DNA from: Pseudomonadota bacterium
GTDB lineage: Bacteria > Pseudomonadota > Gammaproteobacteria > Xanthomonadales > Xanthomonadaceae
DNA: 64,000 bases
Reading direction: 5' to 3'
Assembly (NCBI GenBank): GCA_018240435.1
Contig: JAFEFT010000008.1
Span: forward strand, 53,513 to 117,512
The notes under the pieces were generated by a model that was not told the origin of the DNA, made no database searches, and saw nothing but the letters and a program-made list of their open reading frames with translations. Shown piece by piece: positions 1 to 7,307 of the stretch. The first letter of the stretch is position 1. Every line of letters starts with the position of its first letter. A program made the translations under genes and the position numbers.

Positions 1-890
1 TGGATGAAGTCGAGGTGCTGGCCGGTTTCGCGCCCGATTACGGGCAGGTGCTCGACGCCATTGCCGCCAGCCTGCACCGCATCCAGTTGCGCCAGTTGGT
101 GCCCGGCATGGCCGAGGAAACCGCCGACGCCGTCGATGTCCCGGCGCTGGCGAAGGCGCTGGCGCCGGAACTGGTGCAACTGTGGTACCAGATGGCGATC
201 AGCGGCCGGCGCGACCTGGCGCTGGCGCCCAGCCCGCGTGTCGGTTTCGAGATGAGCCTGCTGCGCATGCTCGCCTTCCGCCCGGTCGGGGTATCTGTCA
301 GCGCGCGCGATGCCGCGCCGGGTGGCAGTGTGCGTGGGCGCGAATCAGTGCCGGCGACGCCGCAGGCGAGCGCCAGTGCCCGTCCGCCACTGCGCACCCG
401 CGACGAGCCGGCGCCGGTGCGTGCAGACGCAGCCGGTGGCGTGCGCGATATCGCGGCTCCAGCCGCCCCGGCACGTGTCGACGGTGCGTCGTTGCGCCTG
501 TTGCGCGATGGTGACGACTGGATCGAAGCCATTGCCAGCGCCGGACTCAAGGGGCCGGTGCGCGACCTGGCCGGGCAGGCCACCTTCGTCGGCCATGCCG
601 ATGGCGTGCTGACCCTGGCCTTGCCCGCCGGCGTCGCCCACCTGCGCGACGAGCGCCTGCTCGCCAAACTTGCCGATGGCCTGGCGCCGATCCTCGGCGC
701 CGTCGCCCGGATTCGCATCGACACCATCGCCGAGGCCGGCGACACCCTGCATGCCCGCGACGCGCGTGCGCGCGACGAGCGCCAGGCGCGCGCCGAGCGC
801 GAGTTCGCCGACAACGCCACGGTGCGGCGATACATGCAACAGTTCGGCGCCAGGCTGGTGCCCGATTCGATTCGCCCGGCCGACGATTGA
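1..890 (+). CDS. dnaX: DNA polymerase III gamma/tau subunit, C-terminal part (5' truncated)
   Basis: The frame is open from base 3 and enters from outside the window, so only about 295 C-terminal residues are visible. The first ~95 residues match the oligomerisation domain III of DnaX (helical, ending in a hydrophobic LLRMLAFRP segment). A low-complexity Ala/Pro/Arg linker follows (roughly residues 100-160), then the tau-specific C-terminal domain, which begins near DDWIEAIASAGLKG and ends with the basic D-N-A-T-V-R-R-Y-MQQFGA helix that contacts the alpha polymerase subunit. The clamp-loader ATPase part lies upstream. The gene is followed by ybaB and recR in the usual dnaX-ybaB-recR order, which supports the call. 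Confidence 0.93.
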   Translation, partial: DEVEVLAGFAPDYGQVLDAIAASLHRIQLRQLVPGMAEETADAVDVPALAKALAPELVQLWYQMAISGRRDLALAPSPRVGFEMSLLRMLAFRPVGVSVSARDAAPGGSVRGRESVPATPQASASARPPLRTRDEPAPVRADAAGGVRDIAAPAAPARVDGASLRLLRDGDDWIEAIASAGLKGPVRDLAGQATFVGHADGVLTLALPAGVAHLRDERLLAKLADGLAPILGAVARIRIDTIAEAGDTLHARDARARDERQARAEREFADNATVRRYMQQFGARLVPDSIRPADD

Positions 891-964
891 ATCTGCGACG
901 TCGTGTGCGAACCGACGCGACGACCTTCACGACCCTCACGATCCCACTTCCGGAATCCCGATCC

Positions 965-1276
965 ATGCTCGGCAATATCGCCCAGTTGATGCAGCAGGCG
1001 CAGCGCGTCAAGGACAACCTGCAGCGCGTGCAGGAGGAGTTGGCCAAACTCGAAGTCGAAGGCCATTCCGGCGGCGGCAAGGTCAGCGTGACGCTCACCG
1101 GCAAGTTTGATTGCCGGCGCGTGCGCATCGATCCATCGCTGCTCGACGATGCCGATCTGCTCGAAGATTTGATCGCCGCGGCGTTCAACGATGCCGCCGG
1201 CAAGGCCCACGCCGAAGCCGCGCAACGCACGTCGGCGGCGAGCGCCGGCCTGCCGTTGCCGCCGGGTTTGTTCTGA
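965..1276 (+). CDS. ybaB: YbaB/EbfC family nucleoid-associated protein
   Basis: A 103-residue protein beginning [20 protein letters not shown], the typical start of the YbaB/EbfC family, with the conserved GG(G)KV.VTLTGK core and a helical C-terminal half. Family members bind DNA as dimers and are associated with the nucleoid and with RecR. An in-frame start further upstream (887) would add 26 residues overlapping dnaX; the ATG at 965 is preferred because it matches the family N terminus. The gene sits 74 bases after dnaX and 70 before recR, probably in one transcript with both. Confidence 0.93.
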   Translation: MLGNIAQLMQQAQRVKDNLQRVQEELAKLEVEGHSGGGKVSVTLTGKFDCRRVRIDPSLLDDADLLEDLIAAAFNDAAGKAHAEAAQRTSAASAGLPLPPGLF

Positions 1277-1346
1277 TGCCCTTGCACTGCCGTTGCGTGA
1301 ATTCGGCATTTGCACGCATGGCGTGTGCTGCGGCGATCGCGCACGC

Positions 1347-1946
1347 ATGAGCGCGCCGCTGCTCGATAGCCTGATCGATTCGCTGCGCTGCCTGCCCGGC
1401 GTCGGCGCGAAGTCGGCGCAGCGCATGGCCTACCACCTGCTCGAACGCGACCGCGATGGCGGCCGCCTGCTGGCGCGCCAGCTCGAGGCGGCGATGGCGC
1501 GGATTGGCCATTGCGCGCAATGTCGCGATTTCTGCGAGGGCGAGCGGTGCGCGATCTGCACCAGCGGCAGTCGCGACGACAGCCAGTTGTGCGTGGTCGA
1601 GACCCCGGCCGACCGCCTGGCGATCGAACAGGCCACCGGCTATCGTGGCCTGTATTTCGTGTTGCAAGGCCGGCTGTCGCCGCTGGACGGAATCGGCCCG
1701 CGCGAACTGGGACTGGACAAACTGGTGGCGCGACTGGCCGAGGGGCAGGTGCGCGAGCTGATCATCGCCACCAATCCCACCGTCGAGGGCGAAGCGACCG
1801 CGCACTTGCTGGCGCAGATCGCGCGTGCGCATGCGGTGCGGCCGAGCCGGATCGCGCACGGCGTTCCCCTCGGCGGCGAACTGGAATACATTGATCGCGG
1901 TACGCTATCGCATGCCTTCGGATCGCGCAGTGAGGTCACCGACTGA
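1347..1946 (+). CDS. recR: Recombination mediator protein RecR
   Basis: A 199-residue protein of normal RecR length. In order it shows the N-terminal helix-hairpin-helix ([17 protein letters not shown]), a four-cysteine zinc finger ([16 protein letters not shown]) and a Toprim domain with the Walker-B-like region [15 protein letters not shown]. RecR acts with RecF and RecO to load RecA on gapped DNA. The start at 1347 gives the canonical [20 protein letters not shown] beginning. Its stop codon is directly followed by the next gene, so the two are likely co-translated. Confidence 0.96.
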   Translation: MSAPLLDSLIDSLRCLPGVGAKSAQRMAYHLLERDRDGGRLLARQLEAAMARIGHCAQCRDFCEGERCAICTSGSRDDSQLCVVETPADRLAIEQATGYRGLYFVLQGRLSPLDGIGPRELGLDKLVARLAEGQVRELIIATNPTVEGEATAHLLAQIARAHAVRPSRIAHGVPLGGELEYIDRGTLSHAFGSRSEVTD

Positions 1947-1947
1947 T

Positions 1948-2178
1948 ATGCCTGCACCGTCTCCCGACATCATCGCCGCCTGGCGCGCCGGTCAGCCGGT
2001 CGCCGGCGTCAGCTTCGCGCACGACGACCTGGTCACCTTGCTCGCCGGCGAACACACCGGCAATGTCGGCAGTCTGGTGTCGATCCGCGAAATCGCCCCG
2101 GAAGTGATCTACGACGTCGAGATCGACACCAACTTCGTGGTGCCGGCGCGGCAGTCGCAAATCCAGCTCGCCGATTGA
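1948..2178 (+). CDS. Small conserved-looking protein of unknown function
   Basis: A 76-residue acidic protein beginning MPAPSPDIIAAWRAGQPVAG. It has a short helical N terminus and then alternating hydrophobic strands (GSLVSIREI, VIYDVEID, NFVVPARQSQIQLAD) that suggest a small beta-barrel of SH3-like type; this fold is my inference. It starts one base after the recR stop and ends nine bases before the HIT gene, so it is almost certainly part of the dnaX-ybaB-recR transcript. I do not recognise a named family. Codon use matches its neighbours and it is not a shadow of another gene. Confidence 0.7.
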   Translation: MPAPSPDIIAAWRAGQPVAGVSFAHDDLVTLLAGEHTGNVGSLVSIREIAPEVIYDVEIDTNFVVPARQSQIQLAD

Positions 2179-2187
2179 AGTGCGGCC

Positions 2188-2532
2188 ATGAGCGATACCA
2201 TTTTCGACAAGATCATCCGCGGCGAAATCCCCGCCGATTTCGTCTACGAGGATGCGGACATGGTCGCCTTCCGCGACCTCCACCCGCAGGCACCGGTGCA
2301 TGTGCTGTTCGTGCCGCGCAAACCGATCGCCACGCTCAACGATCTGAGCGCCGAAGACACTGCGCTGGTCGGCAAACTGGTGCTCGCCGCCGCCGCCTAC
2401 GCCCGCCGCGAAGGCTTCGCCGAGGCGGGCTATCGCACCGTGTTCAACTGCAACCACGACGGTGGGCAGACGGTCTTCCACATCCACCTGCACCTGCTCG
2501 GCGGCGCGCCGCTGCGCGGTGGATTTGCGTGA
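2188..2532 (+). CDS. hinT: HIT family hydrolase (HinT-like)
   Basis: A 114-residue histidine-triad protein. The defining motif HIHLHLLGG lies near the C terminus, and the N-terminal FDKIIRGEIPADFVYEDADMVAFRD segment is typical of the HinT branch, which hydrolyses adenosine phosphoramidates and aminoacyl-AMP. The normal length for HinT is 110-120 residues. It is the last gene of the rightward dnaX cluster and converges with the slp-like gene, leaving only seven bases between the stops. Confidence 0.93.
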   Translation: MSDTIFDKIIRGEIPADFVYEDADMVAFRDLHPQAPVHVLFVPRKPIATLNDLSAEDTALVGKLVLAAAAYARREGFAEAGYRTVFNCNHDGGQTVFHIHLHLLGGAPLRGGFA

Positions 2533-2539
2533 TCGCGCC

Positions 2540-3082
2540 TCACCACCCCCAACCCCACGGCCCCCACGGATAGGGCGCGAAGAACGGGCCGGGGTCGTAG
2601 ACCACGCGCACGCGATCGATCTTCGGCCACAGGTAGATCACGTCGGCGGCGACCCTGGGCTGGCGATAGTCGTACTGGCCGACCTTGCGCGTCTCGTAGC
2701 CGGTGATGTGGCCGGTCACCGTCACGCTGCGCCCGATTTTGAACACCTGCGGTTCGTAGAAACCTTGCCGGCAGGCGAGGAAGCGACCGGCGCTGTGGTC
2801 GCGTGCGAGGATCGGCCGGCTTTCTTCATTCAATGGGCGACCGACGAGCTGGAAGCAGGTTTGCTCGGCGCCGGTCTCGACGGCGGCGATGGTGCCGCCC
2901 CAGCGCACCGCCTGGCCGGTGGCGTCCTGCTGCACGGCCGTAGCCGGGTCGATGCCGGCGAACTGGCCTTGCAGCGGTTTGGGGACGCTGGCGCAGCCGG
3001 CCAGGGCGAGCATGGCGATCGCGGCGGCGAGCGCCAGCAAGCGCGTCGGCGCGGGTGATGGGTGCGAATGGATGATGGACAT
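2540..3082 (-). CDS. Slp family outer-membrane lipoprotein
   Basis: A 180-residue precursor with a hydrophobic signal segment ending in a lipobox (LALAGC, Cys near residue 30), so it should be lipid-anchored after cleavage. The mature part follows the Slp pattern: FAGI(D)P near the start, WGGTIAAVET, then PLNEESRPI, GRFLACRQGFYEPQVFKIGRSVTVTGHI and a tryptophan/proline-rich tail (YPWGPWGWGW). Slp proteins are starvation-induced lipoproteins of unclear role. It follows the transglutaminase gene by 21 bases and is the promoter-distal member of the moxR operon. Confidence 0.88.
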   Translation of the reverse strand: MSIIHSHPSPAPTRLLALAAAIAMLALAGCASVPKPLQGQFAGIDPATAVQQDATGQAVRWGGTIAAVETGAEQTCFQLVGRPLNEESRPILARDHSAGRFLACRQGFYEPQVFKIGRSVTVTGHITGYETRKVGQYDYRQPRVAADVIYLWPKIDRVRVVYDPGPFFAPYPWGPWGWGW

Positions 3083-3103
3083 GGCGAGCTCCGTTGCGGG
3101 CGA

Positions 3104-5062
3104 TCAGGGCCGGGGCGGGCGGTGCACGCGGAAGGATCGCAATTCGGCGATCAGTGTCCGCCGCGCCGTCGCATCGGCATCGGCCGGAGCGTAGCGCGCG
3201 CTGGCGAAACGCTCGCTGAGCGAGCGCAATCGTGCGCCCTGTTCAGGCAGCAACGGCGCGATTCGCCGCGCCCAGGGCAGCGCCGGCTCGTGGCTGCGTT
3301 TGCGGTAGCCGGCGCGCGCGAGGCGTCGCACGAATGCGGTCCAGGCCGCATCGAGCGGGTCGGGGCGCGGGCCGCGCTCGCGCCACTGCCATAGTCCGAT
3401 TCCCAGCAGCAGGGTGCCGACCACCACCGTGAAAATGATCGCCAGCGTGCGCATGTCGGCGTCGGCAAAGCCCAGCGCGTGGGCCAGCGACAGTTGCCGG
3501 GCGGCGTCGAAGCCGAGTACGAACTGGTTCCAGCCGTAGCGCAACCAGTCGCCGACATCGAACAGGCGGCCGATGCCGGTGCCGGCCTCGCCGCCGCCAT
3601 CGCGCGTATTGGCGGCGTGGCGGAACACCCGTGCCGGATCGACCGCCGCGGTCGGATCGACCCGCACCCAGCCGCGCCCGTCCAGCCATATTTCCGACCA
3701 CGCATGGGCATCGGATTGCCGCACCAGCAAGAAGTTGCCGACCCGATTCCAGTAGCCGCCGACATAGCCGGTGACCACCCGCGCCGGGATGCCGGCGGCG
3801 CGCATCAGGAAGGTGAACGACGAACTGAAGTGCTCGCAGAATCCGATCTTGGTATCGAACAGGAACTCGTCGACGCTGTCGCGCCCCAGCGGCGGGGCCG
3901 CCAGCGAATAGCTGAAGCCGGCGTGATACATCGCCAGCGCGCGCCGGGCGATGGCGGCATCGTCGTCGCCCTGCGCCCGCCAGCGCCGTGCCAGCGCGCG
4001 CGTGCGCGGGTCGTAGCCGGGCGGCAGTTGCAGCGCGGCGGCGCGTACCTGCGGGTCGAGTTCGGGCTCGAAGCGGCGCGGCGTGCTCGAGGTCATCGCG
4101 TAGCTGCGCAGCGCATCGATCGGCAGATCGAAGCTCAGCGAGCGATCCTGCGCCATGTGCGCGCCATCGGGCGTGGTTTGTGGCAGATCGAGCGCAAACA
4201 GATAGCGCTTGCCGCTGGGTTCCAGATCGATGCGATACAGGATCGGCTGGCCGCTGCCGACCGATGCCGGCGGCTGACCGTCGGGCCAGCGCGCCTGTCG
4301 CCAGGCGCGGCCGTCGAAGTCCCACATCACCAAGCCTCGCCAGTACAGCGACTCCTGCGGCGGCGGCGGGCCGTCGAAATGGACGCGGAAAGCCGGGGTG
4401 TCGTCGGTCAGCACATCCAGCCAGTCACCCGGCGCCATCGCGTCGGCGATGCCGATCTTTGCCTGCGTGGTGTTGGGCAAGCCCCACAGCGGCGTGCCAA
4501 GACGCGGGAACAACCAGAAGCTCGCCAGCGCCAGCGGCGTCGCCAGTGCGAACAGGCCGAGCAGCACCAGCACGCGTTTGAAGTCCAGCCCGCCACGCGC
4601 CAGTCCAACTTCGGCGTCGGCCAGCCGCATGCAGGCGGCAAACGCCAAACCGGCGCCGGGAATGGCCAGTACCAGCGTCAGCGGCCCTTGGTCGAGCAGC
4701 AGCGCGGCGAACAATGCGAACAGGGCGAAGCCGACCAGCGAACGGGCATCGCGCAGGCGGGTGAGCTCCATCGGTTTGGCCAGCAGCATCGCCAGCAGCA
4801 GGGCGCTGCCGCTGTCGCGACCGATGGCGAAGCGGTAGGCGAGCAACACCAGCGCGAGGAAGGCGCCGGTCAGCAGCAGGCGCACGAAGGAATGCAGCGG
4901 CCGTCGCCAGCCGACCAGCACGGTCAATGCGCAAAGACCGAGCAGGCTGGCGGCCAGACTCGATGGCAGCAGGCGCAGCAGCGGCAGCGCGCAGGCGAGC
5001 GCCGCGGCCAGGCTCCAGACCTTGCTGCGGGTGTCGAGCATGAGCGCGGCGGGATCAGGCAT
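3104..5062 (-). CDS. tgpA: TgpA-type membrane transglutaminase-like protein (DUF3488, transglutaminase core, DUF4129)
   Basis: About 652 residues. The N-terminal ~200 residues are a bundle of hydrophobic helices (DUF3488-like). A periplasmic transglutaminase/protease core follows: the catalytic Cys is in IGFCEHFSSSF (about residue 409), the His in DAHAWSEIW and the Asp in GWVRVDPTAAVDP. A further membrane helix (TLAIIFTVVVGTLLLGIGL) precedes a cytoplasmic DUF4129-like tail. In Pseudomonas aeruginosa TgpA is essential, but its substrate is unknown. The chosen start (MPDPAALML) overlaps the end of the DUF58 gene by 8 bases; an upstream in-frame start would overlap it further. The MoxR-DUF58-transglutaminase order is the standard context. 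Confidence 0.92.
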   Translation of the reverse strand: MPDPAALMLDTRSKVWSLAAALACALPLLRLLPSSLAASLLGLCALTVLVGWRRPLHSFVRLLLTGAFLALVLLAYRFAIGRDSGSALLLAMLLAKPMELTRLRDARSLVGFALFALFAALLLDQGPLTLVLAIPGAGLAFAACMRLADAEVGLARGGLDFKRVLVLLGLFALATPLALASFWLFPRLGTPLWGLPNTTQAKIGIADAMAPGDWLDVLTDDTPAFRVHFDGPPPPQESLYWRGLVMWDFDGRAWRQARWPDGQPPASVGSGQPILYRIDLEPSGKRYLFALDLPQTTPDGAHMAQDRSLSFDLPIDALRSYAMTSSTPRRFEPELDPQVRAAALQLPPGYDPRTRALARRWRAQGDDDAAIARRALAMYHAGFSYSLAAPPLGRDSVDEFLFDTKIGFCEHFSSSFTFLMRAAGIPARVVTGYVGGYWNRVGNFLLVRQSDAHAWSEIWLDGRGWVRVDPTAAVDPARVFRHAANTRDGGGEAGTGIGRLFDVGDWLRYGWNQFVLGFDAARQLSLAHALGFADADMRTLAIIFTVVVGTLLLGIGLWQWRERGPRPDPLDAAWTAFVRRLARAGYRKRSHEPALPWARRIAPLLPEQGARLRSLSERFASARYAPADADATARRTLIAELRSFRVHRPPRP

Positions 5063-5999
5063 CGGGCAACAGCGCCAGTGCGCGCAGGCAGGCATGACGG
5101 TGGGCGTGGCCCTGCGCCGGTCCGAACGACTGATCGGGCAGGCTCAACCGCCAGCGGGCGTTGTGGCGGTCGGCCTCGACCACCCAGCGCGCCAGTCGCG
5201 AAATGCGCTGTTCGCGCGCCAGGCCGGGCAGGGCGTTCCAGTCCAGATGCAGGTCGCGATCGGTGCGCGCTTCGTATTCGCGCACCAGCAATTTGCCGAC
5301 CCGTGCCGACGCTTTCCACGCGACTTGCCGCGGTGGATCACCGCTGCGGTAATCGCGCAGATGATGCGGTTCGTCGCCTTGCGCGCGCACCCGTTGGTGT
5401 TCGCCCAAGCCGTCGTGATGCGGCAGTGGTGGCGCGTGCGCTTCCAGCGCGGGATACACCAGCAGGCGCGGCTCCGGCCAGAAATACGACCATGCGCGTG
5501 CCAATCCCAACGGCTGCGTCGTCGCGAGTTTGATCCGCCCCGGCCGCAGCCAGCCGCGCACCTTCGTCGGCAGCAGCAACTCAGTCGCGACAGGGTTGCC
5601 ATCGGGCAGCGAAAACACCGCGCGCGCATCGCCCAGTTCCAGCACCAGCCCGCTGCGTGGACGGCTGCGCACGGCGTCGAAGCGCAATTCCAGGCGCAGC
5701 GTTTCGCCGGCATGCACCGGCAGCCCGCGCGCTTCGCGCAGGCCGATGCCGCTGAGGGTCAGATGGGTTGCATGCAGGCTCAGCAAGGCCGTCGAGGCCA
5801 GACCGAAACCAAGCAGCAGCGCCGGATTGTTGTTGTAGTTCAGGCCGCCGAGCAGCATCGCGCCCAGCAGCAGGCCGAGAAACAGCCCGAAGCCGGTCGG
5901 CAGGATGTAGATGCGCTGGCGATCGAGCACGACCGGCAGCGCTTCGGGATGGCGCGGCCGCGCCCAAGCGGCCAGGCGCTTGCGCAGCGCGGCGAACAT
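5055..5999 (-). CDS. DUF58 domain-containing membrane protein
   Basis: A 314-residue protein beginning MFAALRKRLAAWARPRHPEA. Two adjacent hydrophobic helices near residues 35-75 (GFGLFLGLLLGAMLLGG and an NNPALLLGFGLAST helix) are followed by a beta-rich region and the conserved DUF58 motif in which RDYRSGDPPRQVAWKASAR is visible. DUF58 proteins are encoded next to MoxR ATPases and are thought to be their partners, often with a von Willebrand-A-like fold; the role here is unproven. The gene lies four bases after moxR and overlaps the transglutaminase start, indicating one operon. Confidence 0.9.
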   Translation of the reverse strand: MFAALRKRLAAWARPRHPEALPVVLDRQRIYILPTGFGLFLGLLLGAMLLGGLNYNNNPALLLGFGLASTALLSLHATHLTLSGIGLREARGLPVHAGETLRLELRFDAVRSRPRSGLVLELGDARAVFSLPDGNPVATELLLPTKVRGWLRPGRIKLATTQPLGLARAWSYFWPEPRLLVYPALEAHAPPLPHHDGLGEHQRVRAQGDEPHHLRDYRSGDPPRQVAWKASARVGKLLVREYEARTDRDLHLDWNALPGLAREQRISRLARWVVEADRHNARWRLSLPDQSFGPAQGHAHRHACLRALALLPDA

Positions 6000-6003
6000 G
6001 GCC

Positions 6004-6957
6004 TCAATCCACCGCCACGGCGTGCAGGATGGACTTGGCCAGTTGTTCGCGGCCGGCGTCCGCATCCTCGGGCACCAACCGGTGCGAGGCGATTTCGCTG
6101 AACAGCGCTTGCACGTCGTCCGGCAGCACATGATTGCGGCCGGCGATCAACGCCTGCGCGCGCGCGCCCTGCAGCAACGCCAGCCCGGCCCGGGGCGACA
6201 GACCGACGCGCACGCCCGGCTGGCGGCGGCTTTGCGCCAGCAATTGCTGCACGTAGTCGATCAGCGCCGCGCTGGCATGCACGCGCCGGGTGGCGGCGCG
6301 CAATGCCAGCACGCGCGGCGCATCGAGTTGCGGCTGGCATTGCGCGATCAATTCGCGGCGATCGGCGCTGGCCAGCATCTGCCGTTCGGCCTCGCCGTCC
6401 GGGTAGCCCAGACTCAGGCGCAGTAAAAAGCGGTCGAGCTGCGAGTCGGGCAGCGGGAAGGTGCCGGCCAGGTCGACCGGATTTTGTGTCGCGATCACCA
6501 GGAACGGCTGCGGCAGCGCGTGGGTGAGGCCATCGACGGTCACCGTCTGCTCGGCCATCGCCTCCAGCAGCGCGCTTTGCGTGCGCGGCGGCGCGCGATT
6601 GATCTCGTCGGCCAGCAGCAGTTGCGTGAACACTGGCCCGGGATGGAAGCGGAAGGCCTGCTGCGCCTGATCGAACACCGATACGCCAAGAATGTCCGAG
6701 GGCAGCAGGTCGGAGGTGAACTGGCTGCGCTGGAAGGCCAGCCCGACGGTGGCCGCCAGCGACTGCGCCAGCGTGGTCTTGCCCAGCCCGGGCAGGTCTT
6801 CGATCAGCAGGTGGCCGCCGGCGAGCAGGCAGGCGAACGCCAGCCGCACCTGGCGCGGCTTGCCGAGCACGAGCGATTCGACCTGCGCGATGGCGGCGGC
6901 GAGGGCGACGTGGTCGGGCTCAGGCAAAATGGGCGAATTCCGGGCTTGGGCGTGCAT
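6004..6957 (-). CDS. moxR: MoxR family AAA+ ATPase
   Basis: A 317-residue protein. Walker A is DLPGLGKTTLAQ, Walker B is LLADEINRAPP, and the MoxR-specific sensor 1 segment FLVIATQNPVDLAGTFPLPDSQLDRFLL and the arginine finger are intact. MoxR ATPases act as chaperones for assembling or activating partner proteins, commonly DUF58/VWA proteins. The frame is open 119 codons further upstream, but that stretch translates the heptamer repeats, so the ATG at 6957 (MHAQARNSPILPEPDHV) is taken as the start. It is the first gene of a four-gene operon running down to the slp-like gene. Confidence 0.94.
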   Translation of the reverse strand: MHAQARNSPILPEPDHVALAAAIAQVESLVLGKPRQVRLAFACLLAGGHLLIEDLPGLGKTTLAQSLAATVGLAFQRSQFTSDLLPSDILGVSVFDQAQQAFRFHPGPVFTQLLLADEINRAPPRTQSALLEAMAEQTVTVDGLTHALPQPFLVIATQNPVDLAGTFPLPDSQLDRFLLRLSLGYPDGEAERQMLASADRRELIAQCQPQLDAPRVLALRAATRRVHASAALIDYVQQLLAQSRRQPGVRVGLSPRAGLALLQGARAQALIAGRNHVLPDDVQALFSEIASHRLVPEDADAGREQLAKSILHAVAVD

Positions 6958-7015
6958 GGGCGGTGCCGAAGATGTGCGTGGATCGAGTGTATAACGCGGA
7001 GCCTCGGGGCTTTGG

Positions 7016-7099
7016 ACTCGGGAGTCGGGAATCGGGAGTCGGGAGTCGGGAATCGGGAATCGGGAGTCGGGTGTCGAGAGTCGGGAGTCGGGAGTCGGG
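7016..7099. repeat. Tandem heptamer array, 12 units of RRTCGGG
   Basis: Twelve consecutive 7-base units, mostly AGTCGGG or AATCGGG, with one ACTCGGG and one degenerate TGTCGAG. It occupies most of the 350-base gap between the moxR start (minus strand) and the glycosyltransferase (plus strand). Heptamer arrays of this kind are commonly seen between genes in Lysobacterales. No gene is visible in this gap; the rest holds only the hairpin at 7138. Confidence 0.92.
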
Positions 7100-7137
7100 A
7101 AGTGCGACGTGCTGTGGGGGCCAGCGTCGTGGAATCT

Positions 7138-7161
7138 CCTTCCCCCGCTTGCGGGGGAAGG
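7138..7161. repeat. Perfect intergenic hairpin, 11-bp stem
   Basis: CCTTCCCCCGC and GCGGGGGAAGG form a perfect 11-bp stem around a TT loop. There is no U-tract on either side, so it is more likely a member of a dispersed palindromic repeat family than an intrinsic terminator. Confidence 0.7.
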
Positions 7162-7307
7162 TCGGGATGGGGGCGCTTTGCCAGCAACCTGCAGCACAAC
7201 GCAAATCAGTACAGACAACATTGACGTTCCATCATCGGGAATGTGGTGAACGCCATGAGTAACAACGTACGCGCGTTCGTTTACGGCGGTGGCATCGTCC
7301 TCGCGCG

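Noticed and set aside
3479-5533. 684-codon plus-strand open frame antisense to the transglutaminase and DUF58 genes
   Set aside because: It is Gln/Arg/Ala-rich with no motif and lies entirely opposite well-supported genes; long antisense frames are expected at this GC content.
7138-7161. Intrinsic terminator
   Set aside because: Strong stem but no U-run on either strand and no gene ending nearby in a suitable direction.
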